From Citrobacter arsenatis (GTDB taxonomy: Bacteria; Pseudomonadota; Gammaproteobacteria; Enterobacterales; Enterobacteriaceae): a stretch of DNA of 64,000 nt. The notes under the pieces are model-generated. The model did no database searches. It was not told the origin of the DNA and worked only from the letters and a program-made list of their open reading frames with translations. The position numbers and the translations under genes are program-made. The DNA lies in NCBI RefSeq assembly GCF_004353845.1, contig NZ_CP037864.1:3472001-3536000 (forward strand), given 5' to 3'. This document shows positions 8,734 to 16,906 of the stretch, in pieces (position 1 is the first letter of the stretch; every line of letters begins with the position of its first letter).

Positions 8734-9183
8734 TTATTTCCCGTAACCTTTCGAGGGGGTGAAGGTATTTTCAACAATCGGCGCGGCGTCAGCCTGCGGA
8801 ACGTGACATTGCAGGCAGAAATAACGACGCGGCGCGACTTCAGCCAATACCTTGCCGTCGCTGTCCATAAAGTGCGTCGGACTGATGCGCGGCGCACCGG
8901 TGGTGCGATAGCTTTCCACACCGTGGCATTGCAGGCAGCGGTTAGTGTTAGTCGTCACCTGATACCCTTCAACGCTGTGCGGAACCATCGGCGGCTGATT
9001 CACATAGTTCAGCGGCATACGCACTTGCTCTTTCGGCATGCGAATCGCCCCTTCCTGTGTCCCTGAGACTTCCGGTGACTGGCTCAGATCCACTCCGTTT
9101 GCAGCCCAAACGGCCCCACTGACGACCAGGGTAAGCAGGGCCGCCCATTGACTCAGCTTTTTAATCAGGTCATGGCTTTTCAT
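8734..9183 (-). CDS. napB: Dihaem cytochrome NapB, nitrate reductase small subunit
   Basis: NapB is the periplasmic electron-transfer subunit of nitrate reductase NapAB. Starting at ATG 9183 (MKSHDLIKKLSQW) it has 149 residues, as in E. coli. The in-frame start at 9204 lies inside napH and would spoil the signal peptide, whereas ATG 9183 gives the usual 4-bp ATGA overlap. The Sec signal peptide is cut after about AVWA. Two haem sites occur, CLQCHG and CLQCHV, with distal histidines in VPHSVEGYQ and SPTHFMDSDG. Confidence 0.96.
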   Translation of the reverse strand: MKSHDLIKKLSQWAALLTLVVSGAVWAANGVDLSQSPEVSGTQEGAIRMPKEQVRMPLNYVNQPPMVPHSVEGYQVTTNTNRCLQCHGVESYRTTGAPRISPTHFMDSDGKVLAEVAPRRYFCLQCHVPQADAAPIVENTFTPSKGYGK

Positions 9184-10043
9184 TGTTTCGCTCCCGAACT
9201 CCATCGTGTTGTTATTGTAAAAACATCCTCAGAACAGACATCCACGCAGCGACCGCAGGCCATGCAATCGCGGCTGGTTACCTGCACCGGACTTTGCTCA
9301 TCCAGCACCGGCGCACGTAGCACATGCGGTTCCGGGCAAACATGAAAACAATCCATACAGCGGTTACATCTGTTACGTTCTTTTGCCGAAACGGTTAATG
9401 CACCTTTACTCCCCACCACGCTATACAGCGCACCCAGTGGGCAAAGATGCCCGCACCAGCCATGCTCAACGACCAGTAGATCAAATAAAAACAGCGCGAG
9501 GATCAGCAGCGCTCCGCTGCCAAATCCCATTACCAGGCTGCGTCCGAGTAGAGAAACTGGGTTTATCCACTCCCACAGCAACGTACCGGTCAATGCGGAA
9601 CCAACCAGGATAACCACCAGCAGGACGTAACGTATATGGCGCGGCAGGGTTGCGGACTGATTCAGGTCAAACCTTCTGCGCAACCAGCTGGCTAAATCGG
9701 TGACCGGATTCATAGGACAAACCCAACTGCAAAACAGTCGCTTACCGGCCAGGGCATACAGCACCGTGATGATGGCCGCCCCCGTTAACGCCACCGTCGC
9801 CGGCAGGTGTCCACTGGCCAGGCTTTGCAGGGTAATCAGCGGATCGGTGAACGGAATGGCGTCCAGCAGCAAACTACTGCTGTAGTTACCATGCATGATC
9901 CACACGCCAAGCCACGGGCCGCTCAGGAACATCGCCAGTATCAGAAACTGGCTCAGACGACGCAGTAGCAGCCAGCGATGGCTCTTCCACCATCCTTTTT
10001 TTGCCTGCGCTTCACGCCCGGCATCCCGTTTACGATTTGCCAT
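9180..10043 (-). CDS. napH: Ferredoxin-type membrane quinol dehydrogenase subunit NapH
   Basis: NapH is an inner-membrane iron-sulfur protein that, with NapG, moves electrons from ubiquinol towards NapC. It has 287 residues and four membrane helices. Two CX3CP motifs are visible (CSWVCPMNP and CGHLCPLGA). Two C-terminal [4Fe-4S] clusters follow, CNRCMDCFHVCPEP and CMACGRCVDVCSED, on the cytoplasmic side. It overlaps napG by 14 bp and napB by 4 bp. Confidence 0.96.
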   Translation of the reverse strand: MANRKRDAGREAQAKKGWWKSHRWLLLRRLSQFLILAMFLSGPWLGVWIMHGNYSSSLLLDAIPFTDPLITLQSLASGHLPATVALTGAAIITVLYALAGKRLFCSWVCPMNPVTDLASWLRRRFDLNQSATLPRHIRYVLLVVILVGSALTGTLLWEWINPVSLLGRSLVMGFGSGALLILALFLFDLLVVEHGWCGHLCPLGALYSVVGSKGALTVSAKERNRCNRCMDCFHVCPEPHVLRAPVLDEQSPVQVTSRDCMACGRCVDVCSEDVFTITTRWSSGAKQ

Positions 10044-10725
10044 TGTTCCCCTCCAGCCAACCGAAGCGGTAATGGTGTCCTAACTCCCCTTTCGCCAGCG
10101 ACAGCGGCAGCACTTTTATTGCTGGCTGTTCCAGTACGCAGACTTTTTCGCATTTCCCACAGCCGGTACAGGCATCGCTGTGCACGGTTGGAATAAACCG
10201 CGCATGCTTGCCGGTACGCATGTTGCGGTCCAGCTCCAGGGTGATCGCCTCATCGATTTTCGGGCACTCGCGATAACAAACGTCGCAGCGCAGCCCTTGA
10301 TAGTTAAGGCAGTTTTCGTGATCCAGCAGTACCGCCAGTCCCATACGCGAATCGTCAATGGATTCAATTTCCCTGTCCAACGCGCCGCTGGGGCAGACTT
10401 TGGCGCACGGAATGTCCTCACACATTTCGCAAGGAATATCGCGGGCGACAAAATACGGCGTACCGGCCGCCAGCCCGGAGGCCAGCGTCGCCAGTTTTAG
10501 CGTGTCATACGGACACGCCTGAACGCACTGACCGCAGCGCACGCAGGCGCTGGCGAATGCTTCCTCGCTCAGTGCGCCTGGCGGACGCAACCGCACGCCG
10601 CTTGCACGCGCGGTTTGTTGTTGCAACCCCAGCGCCACGCCAACGACGGCCAGCCCACCCGCTGCGCGAACCATGTCGCGCAGAAAGCGGCGGCGGCCAT
10701 TTTGGGGTTTTGCTGACCGGGACAT
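10030..10725 (-). CDS. napG: Ferredoxin-type protein NapG
   Basis: NapG is a periplasmic protein with four [4Fe-4S] clusters that forms the NapGH quinol oxidase with NapH. It has 231 residues. A twin-arginine signal is clear (NGRRRFLRDMVRAAGGLAVVG). Cysteine clusters are CVRCGQCVQACPYD, CEMCEDIPCAKVCPSG, CDVCYRECPK and CTGCGKCEKVC. It starts 6 bp after the napA stop, consistent with one transcript. Confidence 0.96.
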   Translation of the reverse strand: MSRSAKPQNGRRRFLRDMVRAAGGLAVVGVALGLQQQTARASGVRLRPPGALSEEAFASACVRCGQCVQACPYDTLKLATLASGLAAGTPYFVARDIPCEMCEDIPCAKVCPSGALDREIESIDDSRMGLAVLLDHENCLNYQGLRCDVCYRECPKIDEAITLELDRNMRTGKHARFIPTVHSDACTGCGKCEKVCVLEQPAIKVLPLSLAKGELGHHYRFGWLEGNNGKS

Positions 10726-10731
10726 AACGCG

Positions 10732-13218
10732 TTACACCTTCGCCAGTTTCACGGCGCACTTCTTGAAATCCGTCTCTTTGGAGAGCGGATCCGTCGCATC
10801 CAGCGTCAGGTTGTTCACCAGCTGTGCGGCGTCGAAGAACGGCATGTACACCAGCCCCTGTGGCGGACGGTTACGCCCGCGCGTTTCAACAATCGAGATC
10901 ACTTCGCCACGGCGGGAAACCACTTTGACTTTATCGCCACGGCGCAGATCGCGTGCTTTTGCATCCAGCGGGTGGATAAACAGCACCGCTTCCGGGAACG
11001 CACGGTGCAGTTCAGGCACGCGACGCGTCATGCTGCCGGTATGCCAGTGCTCCAGCACGCGACCGGTAGAAAGCCACAGGTCGTACTCTTTATCCGGCGC
11101 TTCGGCGGCAGGTTCAAATGGCAGCGCGAAGATGACCGCTTTGCCGTCCGGCTTACCATAGAACTTGTAGCTTTCCCCCGCTTTCACATAAGGGTCGTTG
11201 CCTTCGCTGTAGCGCCACTGAGTCTCTTTACCCTCAACGACCGGCCAGCGTAAGCCGCGCGCTTTGTGGTAATCATCAAACGGCGCAAGGTCATGCCCGT
11301 GGCCGCGACCAAACCAGGCGTACTCTTCGAACAACCCTTTTTGCAGGTAGAAGCCCAGCTCGCGGGATTCATCGTTCAGTTGATCTTCAGCCAGTTCAGC
11401 CACCGGGAATTTCGTTACTGCTGGCGTAGCAAACAGTACGTCGTACAGCGTTTTGCCGCGCAGCTCCGGTTTCTGCGCCAGCAGCTCTTCCGGCCAAACT
11501 TCTTCGGTTTTGAAGCGACGAGAGAACTGCACCAGTTGCCACAGATCCGATTTTGATTCGCCCGGCGCTTTAATCTGCTGACGCCAGAACTGAGTGCGGC
11601 GTTCCGCGTTACCGTAGGCCCCTTCTTTCTCTACCCACATCGCGGTCGGCAGGATCAGGTCAGCAGACAAGGCGCTGACCGTCGGGTACGGATCGGAGAC
11701 GATGATGAAGTTGCGCGGATCGCGCCAGCCCGGCATACGCTCTTCGTTGATGTTCGGACCGGCCTGCATGTTGTTGGTACACATCGTCCAGTAGACATTG
11801 AGCTTGCCATCTTTCAGCGCGCGGTCTTGCGCCACGGCGTGCAGACCGATTTTTGCCGGAATGGTCCCTGACGGGATATTCCAGTGCTTCTCGCAAATAT
11901 CACGGTGTTTTTCGTTCGTTACCACCATATCCGCAGGCAGACGATGGGAGAACGTACCGACTTCACGCGCGGTCCCGCAGGCAGAAGGCTGACCGGTCAA
12001 AGAGAACGGACCGCAGCCCGGCTGGGAAATTTTACCGGTCAGCAGGTGCAGGTTATAGACCAGGTTGTTGGCCCACACGCCGCGAGTGTGCTGGTTGAAG
12101 CCCATCGTCCAGTAGGAGATGACTTTTTTCTTCGGATCGGCATACAGCTGCGCCAGCTGTTCCAGTTGATCTTTCGGTACGCCGGTCATTTCGGCGGTTT
12201 TATCCAGCGTGTACTCAGCAACGAAAGCTTTGTAATCCTCAAAGCTCATCGGTTCTGAGGCATCGGATCCCGGATTCTTCGCCGCTTTTTCCAGCGGATG
12301 GGTTGGACGCAGACCGTAGCCGATGTCTGTCACGCCTTTACGCAGGTTAACGTGTTTGCTAAAGAAATCCTGGTTTATCGCATTGTTTTGAATGATGTAG
12401 TTCGCGATGTAGTTGAGGATCACCAGATCGGTTTGCGGCGTAAACACCATACCGTTATCCGCCAGCTCAAAGCTGCGGTGCTGGAAGGTGGAGAGAACCG
12501 CGACGTTCACGTTAGGATCGGACAGACGGCGGTTGGTGATGCGTGACCACAGGATCGGGTGCATCTCTGCCATATTCGCGCCCCACAGGACGAAGGCATC
12601 GGCATGCTCGATATCGTCATAGCAGCCCATCGGTTCATCCATACCGAAGGTACGCATAAAGCCGACTACCGCTGACGCCATGCAGTGACGTGCGTTCGGG
12701 TCGATATTATTGGAACGGAAACCCGCTTTAAACAGTTTGGCTGCGGCATAACCTTCCCAAATCGTCCACTGGCCAGAGCCGAACATACCGATAGATTCCG
12801 GGCCTTTCTCTTTCATCGACGTTTTGAATTTCTCTTCCATCACGTCAAATGCCTGGTCCCAGCTAATCGGGGTGAACTCGCCTTCTTTGTGATACTTGCC
12901 GTCTTTCATGCGCAGCATCGGCTGCGTTAAACGGTCTTTTCCGTACATGATTTTCGGCAGGAAATAACCTTTGATGCAGTTAAGCCCACGGTTAACCGGC
13001 GCATCCGGATCGCCCTGGCATGCCACAACACGCCCTTGCTGCGTCCCGACCAATACGCCACAGCCCGTCCCGCAAAAACGGCACGGGGCTTTGTCCCATT
13101 TGATGGCTTCTTGCTGACCGACTACCGCGCGGGCTACGCCCGGCACGCTTAACCCGGCAGCCGCCGCAGCGGCCGCAACGGCGTTAGCTTTCATAAAGCT
13201 ACGACGACTGAGTTTCAT
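10732..13218 (-). CDS. napA: Periplasmic nitrate reductase catalytic subunit NapA
   Basis: NapA reduces nitrate to nitrite at a molybdenum bis-MGD centre. It has 828 residues, the family length. The Tat signal RRSFMKANAVAAAA is followed by a processed end near VARA. The [4Fe-4S] site is CRFCGTGC with a fourth cysteine in LNCIKGYF. The Mo-ligand cysteine lies in NARHCMASAVVGF (about 176-188). The C-terminal pterin-binding domain has STGRVLEHWHTGSMTRR. The start overlaps napD by 4 bp; NapD is the chaperone that binds this Tat signal. Confidence 0.98.
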   Translation of the reverse strand: MKLSRRSFMKANAVAAAAAAAGLSVPGVARAVVGQQEAIKWDKAPCRFCGTGCGVLVGTQQGRVVACQGDPDAPVNRGLNCIKGYFLPKIMYGKDRLTQPMLRMKDGKYHKEGEFTPISWDQAFDVMEEKFKTSMKEKGPESIGMFGSGQWTIWEGYAAAKLFKAGFRSNNIDPNARHCMASAVVGFMRTFGMDEPMGCYDDIEHADAFVLWGANMAEMHPILWSRITNRRLSDPNVNVAVLSTFQHRSFELADNGMVFTPQTDLVILNYIANYIIQNNAINQDFFSKHVNLRKGVTDIGYGLRPTHPLEKAAKNPGSDASEPMSFEDYKAFVAEYTLDKTAEMTGVPKDQLEQLAQLYADPKKKVISYWTMGFNQHTRGVWANNLVYNLHLLTGKISQPGCGPFSLTGQPSACGTAREVGTFSHRLPADMVVTNEKHRDICEKHWNIPSGTIPAKIGLHAVAQDRALKDGKLNVYWTMCTNNMQAGPNINEERMPGWRDPRNFIIVSDPYPTVSALSADLILPTAMWVEKEGAYGNAERRTQFWRQQIKAPGESKSDLWQLVQFSRRFKTEEVWPEELLAQKPELRGKTLYDVLFATPAVTKFPVAELAEDQLNDESRELGFYLQKGLFEEYAWFGRGHGHDLAPFDDYHKARGLRWPVVEGKETQWRYSEGNDPYVKAGESYKFYGKPDGKAVIFALPFEPAAEAPDKEYDLWLSTGRVLEHWHTGSMTRRVPELHRAFPEAVLFIHPLDAKARDLRRGDKVKVVSRRGEVISIVETRGRNRPPQGLVYMPFFDAAQLVNNLTLDATDPLSKETDFKKCAVKLAKV

Positions 13219-13478
13219 GGTGTTTCCTCACCTTGCTCATCCTGCTGGTGATAAACCAGCGACACCGCCAGTACGCCCGCAACGTTGCGTACTGACTCAA
13301 TAGTTTTCATTAACGTTTCGCTGTGCTCAGCTTCCACCACCACGATCAACTGACCGCTTTCGACATCGCTGAGTGCAACTTCGCAACCCGGAAACGAACG
13401 CAACTGGGTGGCGATATCATTGATATGCTGACTTTTGGCCTGAACGACCAGGCTGCAGACCTGCCAGTTATTGTCCAT
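13215..13478 (-). CDS. napD: NapA chaperone NapD
   Basis: NapD is a small cytoplasmic chaperone with a ferredoxin-like fold that binds the NapA twin-arginine signal and delays export until the cofactor is inserted. From ATG 13478 (MDNNWQVCSLVV) it has 87 residues, like E. coli. A longer in-frame start at 13532 lies deep inside napF and lacks homology. It overlaps napF by 11 bp and napA by 4 bp. The C-terminus VYHQQDEQGEETP is typical. Confidence 0.95.
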   Translation of the reverse strand: MDNNWQVCSLVVQAKSQHINDIATQLRSFPGCEVALSDVESGQLIVVVEAEHSETLMKTIESVRNVAGVLAVSLVYHQQDEQGEETP

Positions 13479-13959
13479 GGTTGTACTCCGCGTTAATGGC
13501 TGATACCGGACAGATAGCGACACAGGCACCACATCCGTTACAGTCCTGATTGTCGAGCTGCGGCTGATAAATGCCGGACAGCGTGGGACGAAAGGTTATT
13601 GCCATGGGTTCACAGCTATCCTGACAGCGATGACATTCAACGGACTGATGTGCGAGACAGTTTTCCCCGATCGTAAAATTCAGATCCCATGCCCTGGTGT
13701 GGCGCGGAAGAAAAAGTGATTCGGGACAGGCTTCTGCGCAGGCATAGCAAAAGCTGCACTCGCCGTGTTTGAAATTTACGCTCGGATAACCACCCTGGCC
13801 TCGCTGCAGGATGTCGGTTTCGCACGCCTGGATGCAGACGTCACAACGGAGGCAATGGGCCAGAAAGTGAGAGTCTTCCTTGCTCCACGGCGGACGGATC
13901 CCTGCGCTGGCGTTTCGCCAACTGCCTGTCAACATGCCTCGACGGGATAAATCAACCAT
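13468..13959 (-). CDS. napF: Ferredoxin-type protein NapF
   Basis: NapF is a cytoplasmic iron-sulfur protein that interacts with NapA, thought to act in its maturation. It has 163 residues with [4Fe-4S] sites in CLRCDVCIQACE, CSFCYACAEACPES, CHRCQDSCEP and CNGCGACVAICP. The N-terminal SRRGMLTG resembles a Tat motif, but NapF is not exported in E. coli. It is the first gene of napFDAGHBC-ccmABCDEFGH and lies below a strong NarP-type site. Confidence 0.96.
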   Translation of the reverse strand: MVDLSRRGMLTGSWRNASAGIRPPWSKEDSHFLAHCLRCDVCIQACETDILQRGQGGYPSVNFKHGECSFCYACAEACPESLFLPRHTRAWDLNFTIGENCLAHQSVECHRCQDSCEPMAITFRPTLSGIYQPQLDNQDCNGCGACVAICPVSAINAEYNHGQ

Positions 13960-14076
13960 GACATTGTCCTTCCATAATGACGCCCTCCCTCGGCGGGTTG
14001 AACGACATAAAAAACTGCACTATTTATGAGTAGTTATTTTTAGCCGTAAGATATTTCAGGATGTGTTAGAGGTGCA

Positions 14077-14092
14077 TACCCCAATTGGGGTA
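14077..14092 (-). promoter_or_regulatory. NarL/NarP 7-2-7 operator of the napF promoter
   Basis: TACCCCAATTGGGGTA is a perfect 16-bp palindrome formed by two TACCCCA heptamers spaced by 2 bp, the 7-2-7 layout bound by NarP and NarL. In E. coli napF this site is centred near -44.5, which would place transcription start at about 14040, 80 bp before napF. Sequence and position make this a confident call. Confidence 0.88.
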
Positions 14093-14097
14093 AATGC

Positions 14098-14111
14098 TGT
14101 TGCCGGATCAA
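14098..14111 (-). promoter_or_regulatory. Degenerate FNR site of the napF promoter
   Basis: The motif is centred at 14104.5, exactly 20 bp upstream of the NarP palindrome centre, the same phasing as FNR (-64.5) and NarP (-44.5) in E. coli napF. The half-site ATCAA (14107-14111) is perfect; the other half (TGTTG) is poor. Confidence 0.5.
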
Positions 14112-14361
14112 AGGAGTGTTGAGTTGGCGGGAAAAAATGCGCTTTTGCTCACATTTCAATGAGTTATATAACAATGTATATAACGACTTATTCAAAAAGA
14201 TAAAGATATCAATATTAGGATAATTCCTAGGATATATCTCTAACATGGCAGATAAAAAAACACCTAATACACTTTAAATATAAGTAAATCCAGATTAATA
14301 GATTATCCAAATATGTTAACCTGCTACAGACTCGTTCATAAGACAGAAGAAAGGAAACACT

Positions 14362-14871
14362 GTGAACAATAAGATGAAGACAATTGTCCCTGCCGTACTT
14401 TTCGCCGCCTTTGCCAGCACCTCTGCATGGGCTGCCAGTAACGATGCCGCCGCTCAACCGCTGGAAAAAGTCGCCCCTTATCCTAAGGCGGAAAAGGGGA
14501 TGAAACGCCAGGTTATCCAGCTAACCCCTGAGAAAGACGAATCTACTCTGAAAGTAGAACTGCTGATCGGACAAACGCTGGAAGTTGACTGCAACCAACA
14601 CCGCCTGGGCGGAGAACTGGACAGCAAAACGCTGGAAGGTTGGGGATATGACTACTACGTCTTGGACAAAGTTACATCTCCGGTTTCAACCATGATGGCC
14701 TGCCCGGACGGTAAGAAAGAGAAGAAATTCATTACTGCTTATCTGGGTGATGACGGTATGCTGCGTTACAACAGCAAGTTGCCGATTGTTGTCTACACCC
14801 CGGAAAACGTGGAAGTTAAATATCGTATCTGGAAAGCGGAAGAGAAGATTCAGGACGCAGTCGCGCGCTAA
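14362..14871 (+). CDS. eco: Ecotin, periplasmic serine protease inhibitor
   Basis: Ecotin is a dimeric periplasmic inhibitor of trypsin-fold proteases such as elastase, trypsin and factor Xa. The signal peptide ends near STSAWA and the mature part matches the family. The reactive loop is VSTMMACPDGKKEK, with Met at P1, and the pair of cysteines brackets it (VDCNQHR and MMACPD). The start is ambiguous. GTG 14362 has AGGA at 14352-14355 at ideal spacing, giving 169 residues; ATG 14374 gives the 165-residue form closer to the E. coli annotation but sits 18 bp from that site. I favour GTG on spacing. Confidence 0.95.
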   Translation: MNNKMKTIVPAVLFAAFASTSAWAASNDAAAQPLEKVAPYPKAEKGMKRQVIQLTPEKDESTLKVELLIGQTLEVDCNQHRLGGELDSKTLEGWGYDYYVLDKVTSPVSTMMACPDGKKEKKFITAYLGDDGMLRYNSKLPIVVYTPENVEVKYRIWKAEEKIQDAVAR

Positions 14872-14880
14872 ATGAGAATG

Positions 14881-14960
14881 TGCCGGATGGTGGCGTATCG
14901 CCTTATCCGGCCTACAGGCGCAGGAACCATGCCGGATAAGCGCAACTGCGCCATCCGGCA
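14881..14960. repeat. REP/BIME element between eco and mqo
   Basis: Two inverted REP units, TGCCGGATGGTGGCG...CCTTATCCGGCCTAC and GCCGGATAAGCGC...GCGCCATCCGGCA, fill the 95 bp between the convergent eco and mqo stop codons and probably serve as a bidirectional 3' end. Confidence 0.9.
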
Positions 14961-14966
14961 TTTTAT

Positions 14967-16628
14967 TTACAGTGCGATATCCGCGACGGCTTTCTGCTCA
15001 GACTGCGGTTGTGCCTGAGGTTTCAGCTGTGGCTTTGGCGCTTCATCAGCAACCTGCGGCTTGTCATATTTCAGCCCCAGAACCTCACTGGTGTACTGCA
15101 GCTCTTGTTCCGTAGCCGCAATGTTACCGTTCAGCTTAGTACCATAAGACGGAATAATGGTTTTCAGCTTCGCCTGCCACTCGGGGCTAGCCACTTTATC
15201 TTTAAACACTTTTTCCATCAGATGCAGCATAATCGGCGCGGCGGTTGACGCACCCGGAGAAGCCCCCAGCAGCGCAGCAATCGTGCCTTCTTTATCGCTG
15301 ACGACTTCAGTGCCCAGACGCAGCACGCCGCCCTTCTCCGCATCGCTTTTGATGATCTGCACACGCTGGCCCGCCTGCCATAAACGCCAGTCTTCTTTTT
15401 TCGCCTGCGGATAGTACTCTTGCAGCGCGGCGAAACGGTCGTCGTCACTGAGCATTACCTGGCTTACCAGATATTTAACCAGATCGAAGTTATCCAGGCC
15501 CACGTTGACCATCGGCATAAAGTTTGAGGTGGTGGTCGAGCTGAGCAGATCCCACAATGAACCGTTTTTCAGGAACTTGGTGGAGAATGTCGCGAACGGC
15601 CCAAACAGCACGACGCGTTTGCCATCAAGGATACGGGTATCGATATGCGGTACGGACATCGGCGGCGCGCCAACGGAAGCCTGACCGTACACTTTCGCCA
15701 GGTGGCGATTTACCACATCCGGATTGTCCGCAACCAGGAACTGCCCGCCAACCGGGAATCCGGCATAGCCTTTCGCTTCCGGAATGTCGGTTTCCTGCAA
15801 CAGCTTCAGCGCAGCGCCACCAGCACCGATAAAGACAAACTTCGCCTTGATATCGTGTTCCGCTTCGTTATTTTTCAGATCGGCGACCGTCACCGTCCAG
15901 CTATTATCAGCATTACGCTTAAAGCCACGGACTTCGGTGCTCAGTTGCAGCGCAAAGTTGGGCTTTTTCTGCAATGAAGCAATCAGTTGGCGCGTGATTT
16001 CGCCGTAGTTCACGTCAGTACCAATCTCGGTACGCGTTGCTGCAACTTTCTGCTGCGGATCGCGGCCTTCCATGACCAGCGGCGCCCACTCTTTGATCTG
16101 CGCGTGATCTTCGGAATAACGCATACCACGGAATAAGGTGCTCTGCTGCAGTGCGGTGTAACGGGCGCGCAGGAAGTTGACGTTCTCGTCACCCCAGACA
16201 AAACTCATGTGCGGAACGGTGGTGATAAACGAGCGTGGTTCATGCATCACGCCATTATTGACCTGATAGGCCCAAAACTGGCGGGAAATCTGGAAGGCTT
16301 CGTTGATTTCGACGGCCTTTTCAATGCTGATGCTACCGTCAGCCTTTTTAGGCGTGTAGTTCAGCTCCATCAGTGCGGAGTGTCCCGTTCCGGCGTTATT
16401 CCAGCCGTTTGAGCTTTCCTGAGCAACGCCATCCAGTCGCTCAACCATGGTCATTGACCATTGCGGCTCAAGTTCCTGTAAATAGGTTCCCAACGTGGCG
16501 CTCATGATGCCGCCGCCAATCAACAGTACATCCGTTTCCTGCTCTTCCGCCGCTTTCGCTTTTGCTGCCATCGAGACAACGTTCAGCCCTACAGCCATGG
16601 TGAAGAGCATGGCAGTCACTTTTTTCAT
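14967..16628 (-). CDS. mqo: Malate:quinone oxidoreductase Mqo
   Basis: Mqo is a FAD-dependent, membrane-associated enzyme that oxidises malate to oxaloacetate and passes electrons to quinone, bypassing NAD-linked malate dehydrogenase. It has 553 residues. The N-terminus is hydrophobic (MKKVTAMLFTMAVGLNVVSM), followed by the dinucleotide-binding motif DVLLIGGGIMSATLG at about 33-47. Family stretches ESSNGWNNAGTGHS and FVFIGAGGAALKLLQ are present. The C-terminal tail is rich in proline, lysine and glutamine (about 525-545), probably disordered. Confidence 0.96.
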   Translation of the reverse strand: MKKVTAMLFTMAVGLNVVSMAAKAKAAEEQETDVLLIGGGIMSATLGTYLQELEPQWSMTMVERLDGVAQESSNGWNNAGTGHSALMELNYTPKKADGSISIEKAVEINEAFQISRQFWAYQVNNGVMHEPRSFITTVPHMSFVWGDENVNFLRARYTALQQSTLFRGMRYSEDHAQIKEWAPLVMEGRDPQQKVAATRTEIGTDVNYGEITRQLIASLQKKPNFALQLSTEVRGFKRNADNSWTVTVADLKNNEAEHDIKAKFVFIGAGGAALKLLQETDIPEAKGYAGFPVGGQFLVADNPDVVNRHLAKVYGQASVGAPPMSVPHIDTRILDGKRVVLFGPFATFSTKFLKNGSLWDLLSSTTTSNFMPMVNVGLDNFDLVKYLVSQVMLSDDDRFAALQEYYPQAKKEDWRLWQAGQRVQIIKSDAEKGGVLRLGTEVVSDKEGTIAALLGASPGASTAAPIMLHLMEKVFKDKVASPEWQAKLKTIIPSYGTKLNGNIAATEQELQYTSEVLGLKYDKPQVADEAPKPQLKPQAQPQSEQKAVADIAL

Positions 16629-16906
16629 AATGTTAATGCCTTACTTTTAGTATCGCTTTTTTGCTTTTAATGCAGGTGAAAATCGAGCGGCACCAACGGT
16701 AACACTTAAGTAAAAATAATTAAATATTGTTTATAAATTATATTTAATTTTTAAAAATGTTATTAATACGTTGATAGTTTATACGGTTATTGACAATCAT
16801 TTCTGGAAACCGGTCCGCCAGACGGGTACTATGCTGCGCTTTGCTATTCACCGCACGGATGCCTGTCGGTCTGCTGTTTCAGGCCATTTTTGACCTGAGT
16901 TTAACT
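16629..16906. other. AT-rich intergenic region between mqo and the SulP gene
   Basis: This is the divergent region that must hold both promoters. Bases 16700-16770 are strikingly AT-rich (runs such as AATTAAATATTG and TTTAATTTTTAAAAATG), suggestive of H-NS binding. I could not define an operator. Two upstream in-frame starts of the SulP gene (TTG 16790, ATG 16859) fall in its right part. Confidence 0.5.

Noticed and set aside
14040..14457. Short minus-strand frames in the eco-napF interval
   Set aside because: They cross the napF promoter elements and AT-rich DNA; no ribosome binding site or homology that I can name.
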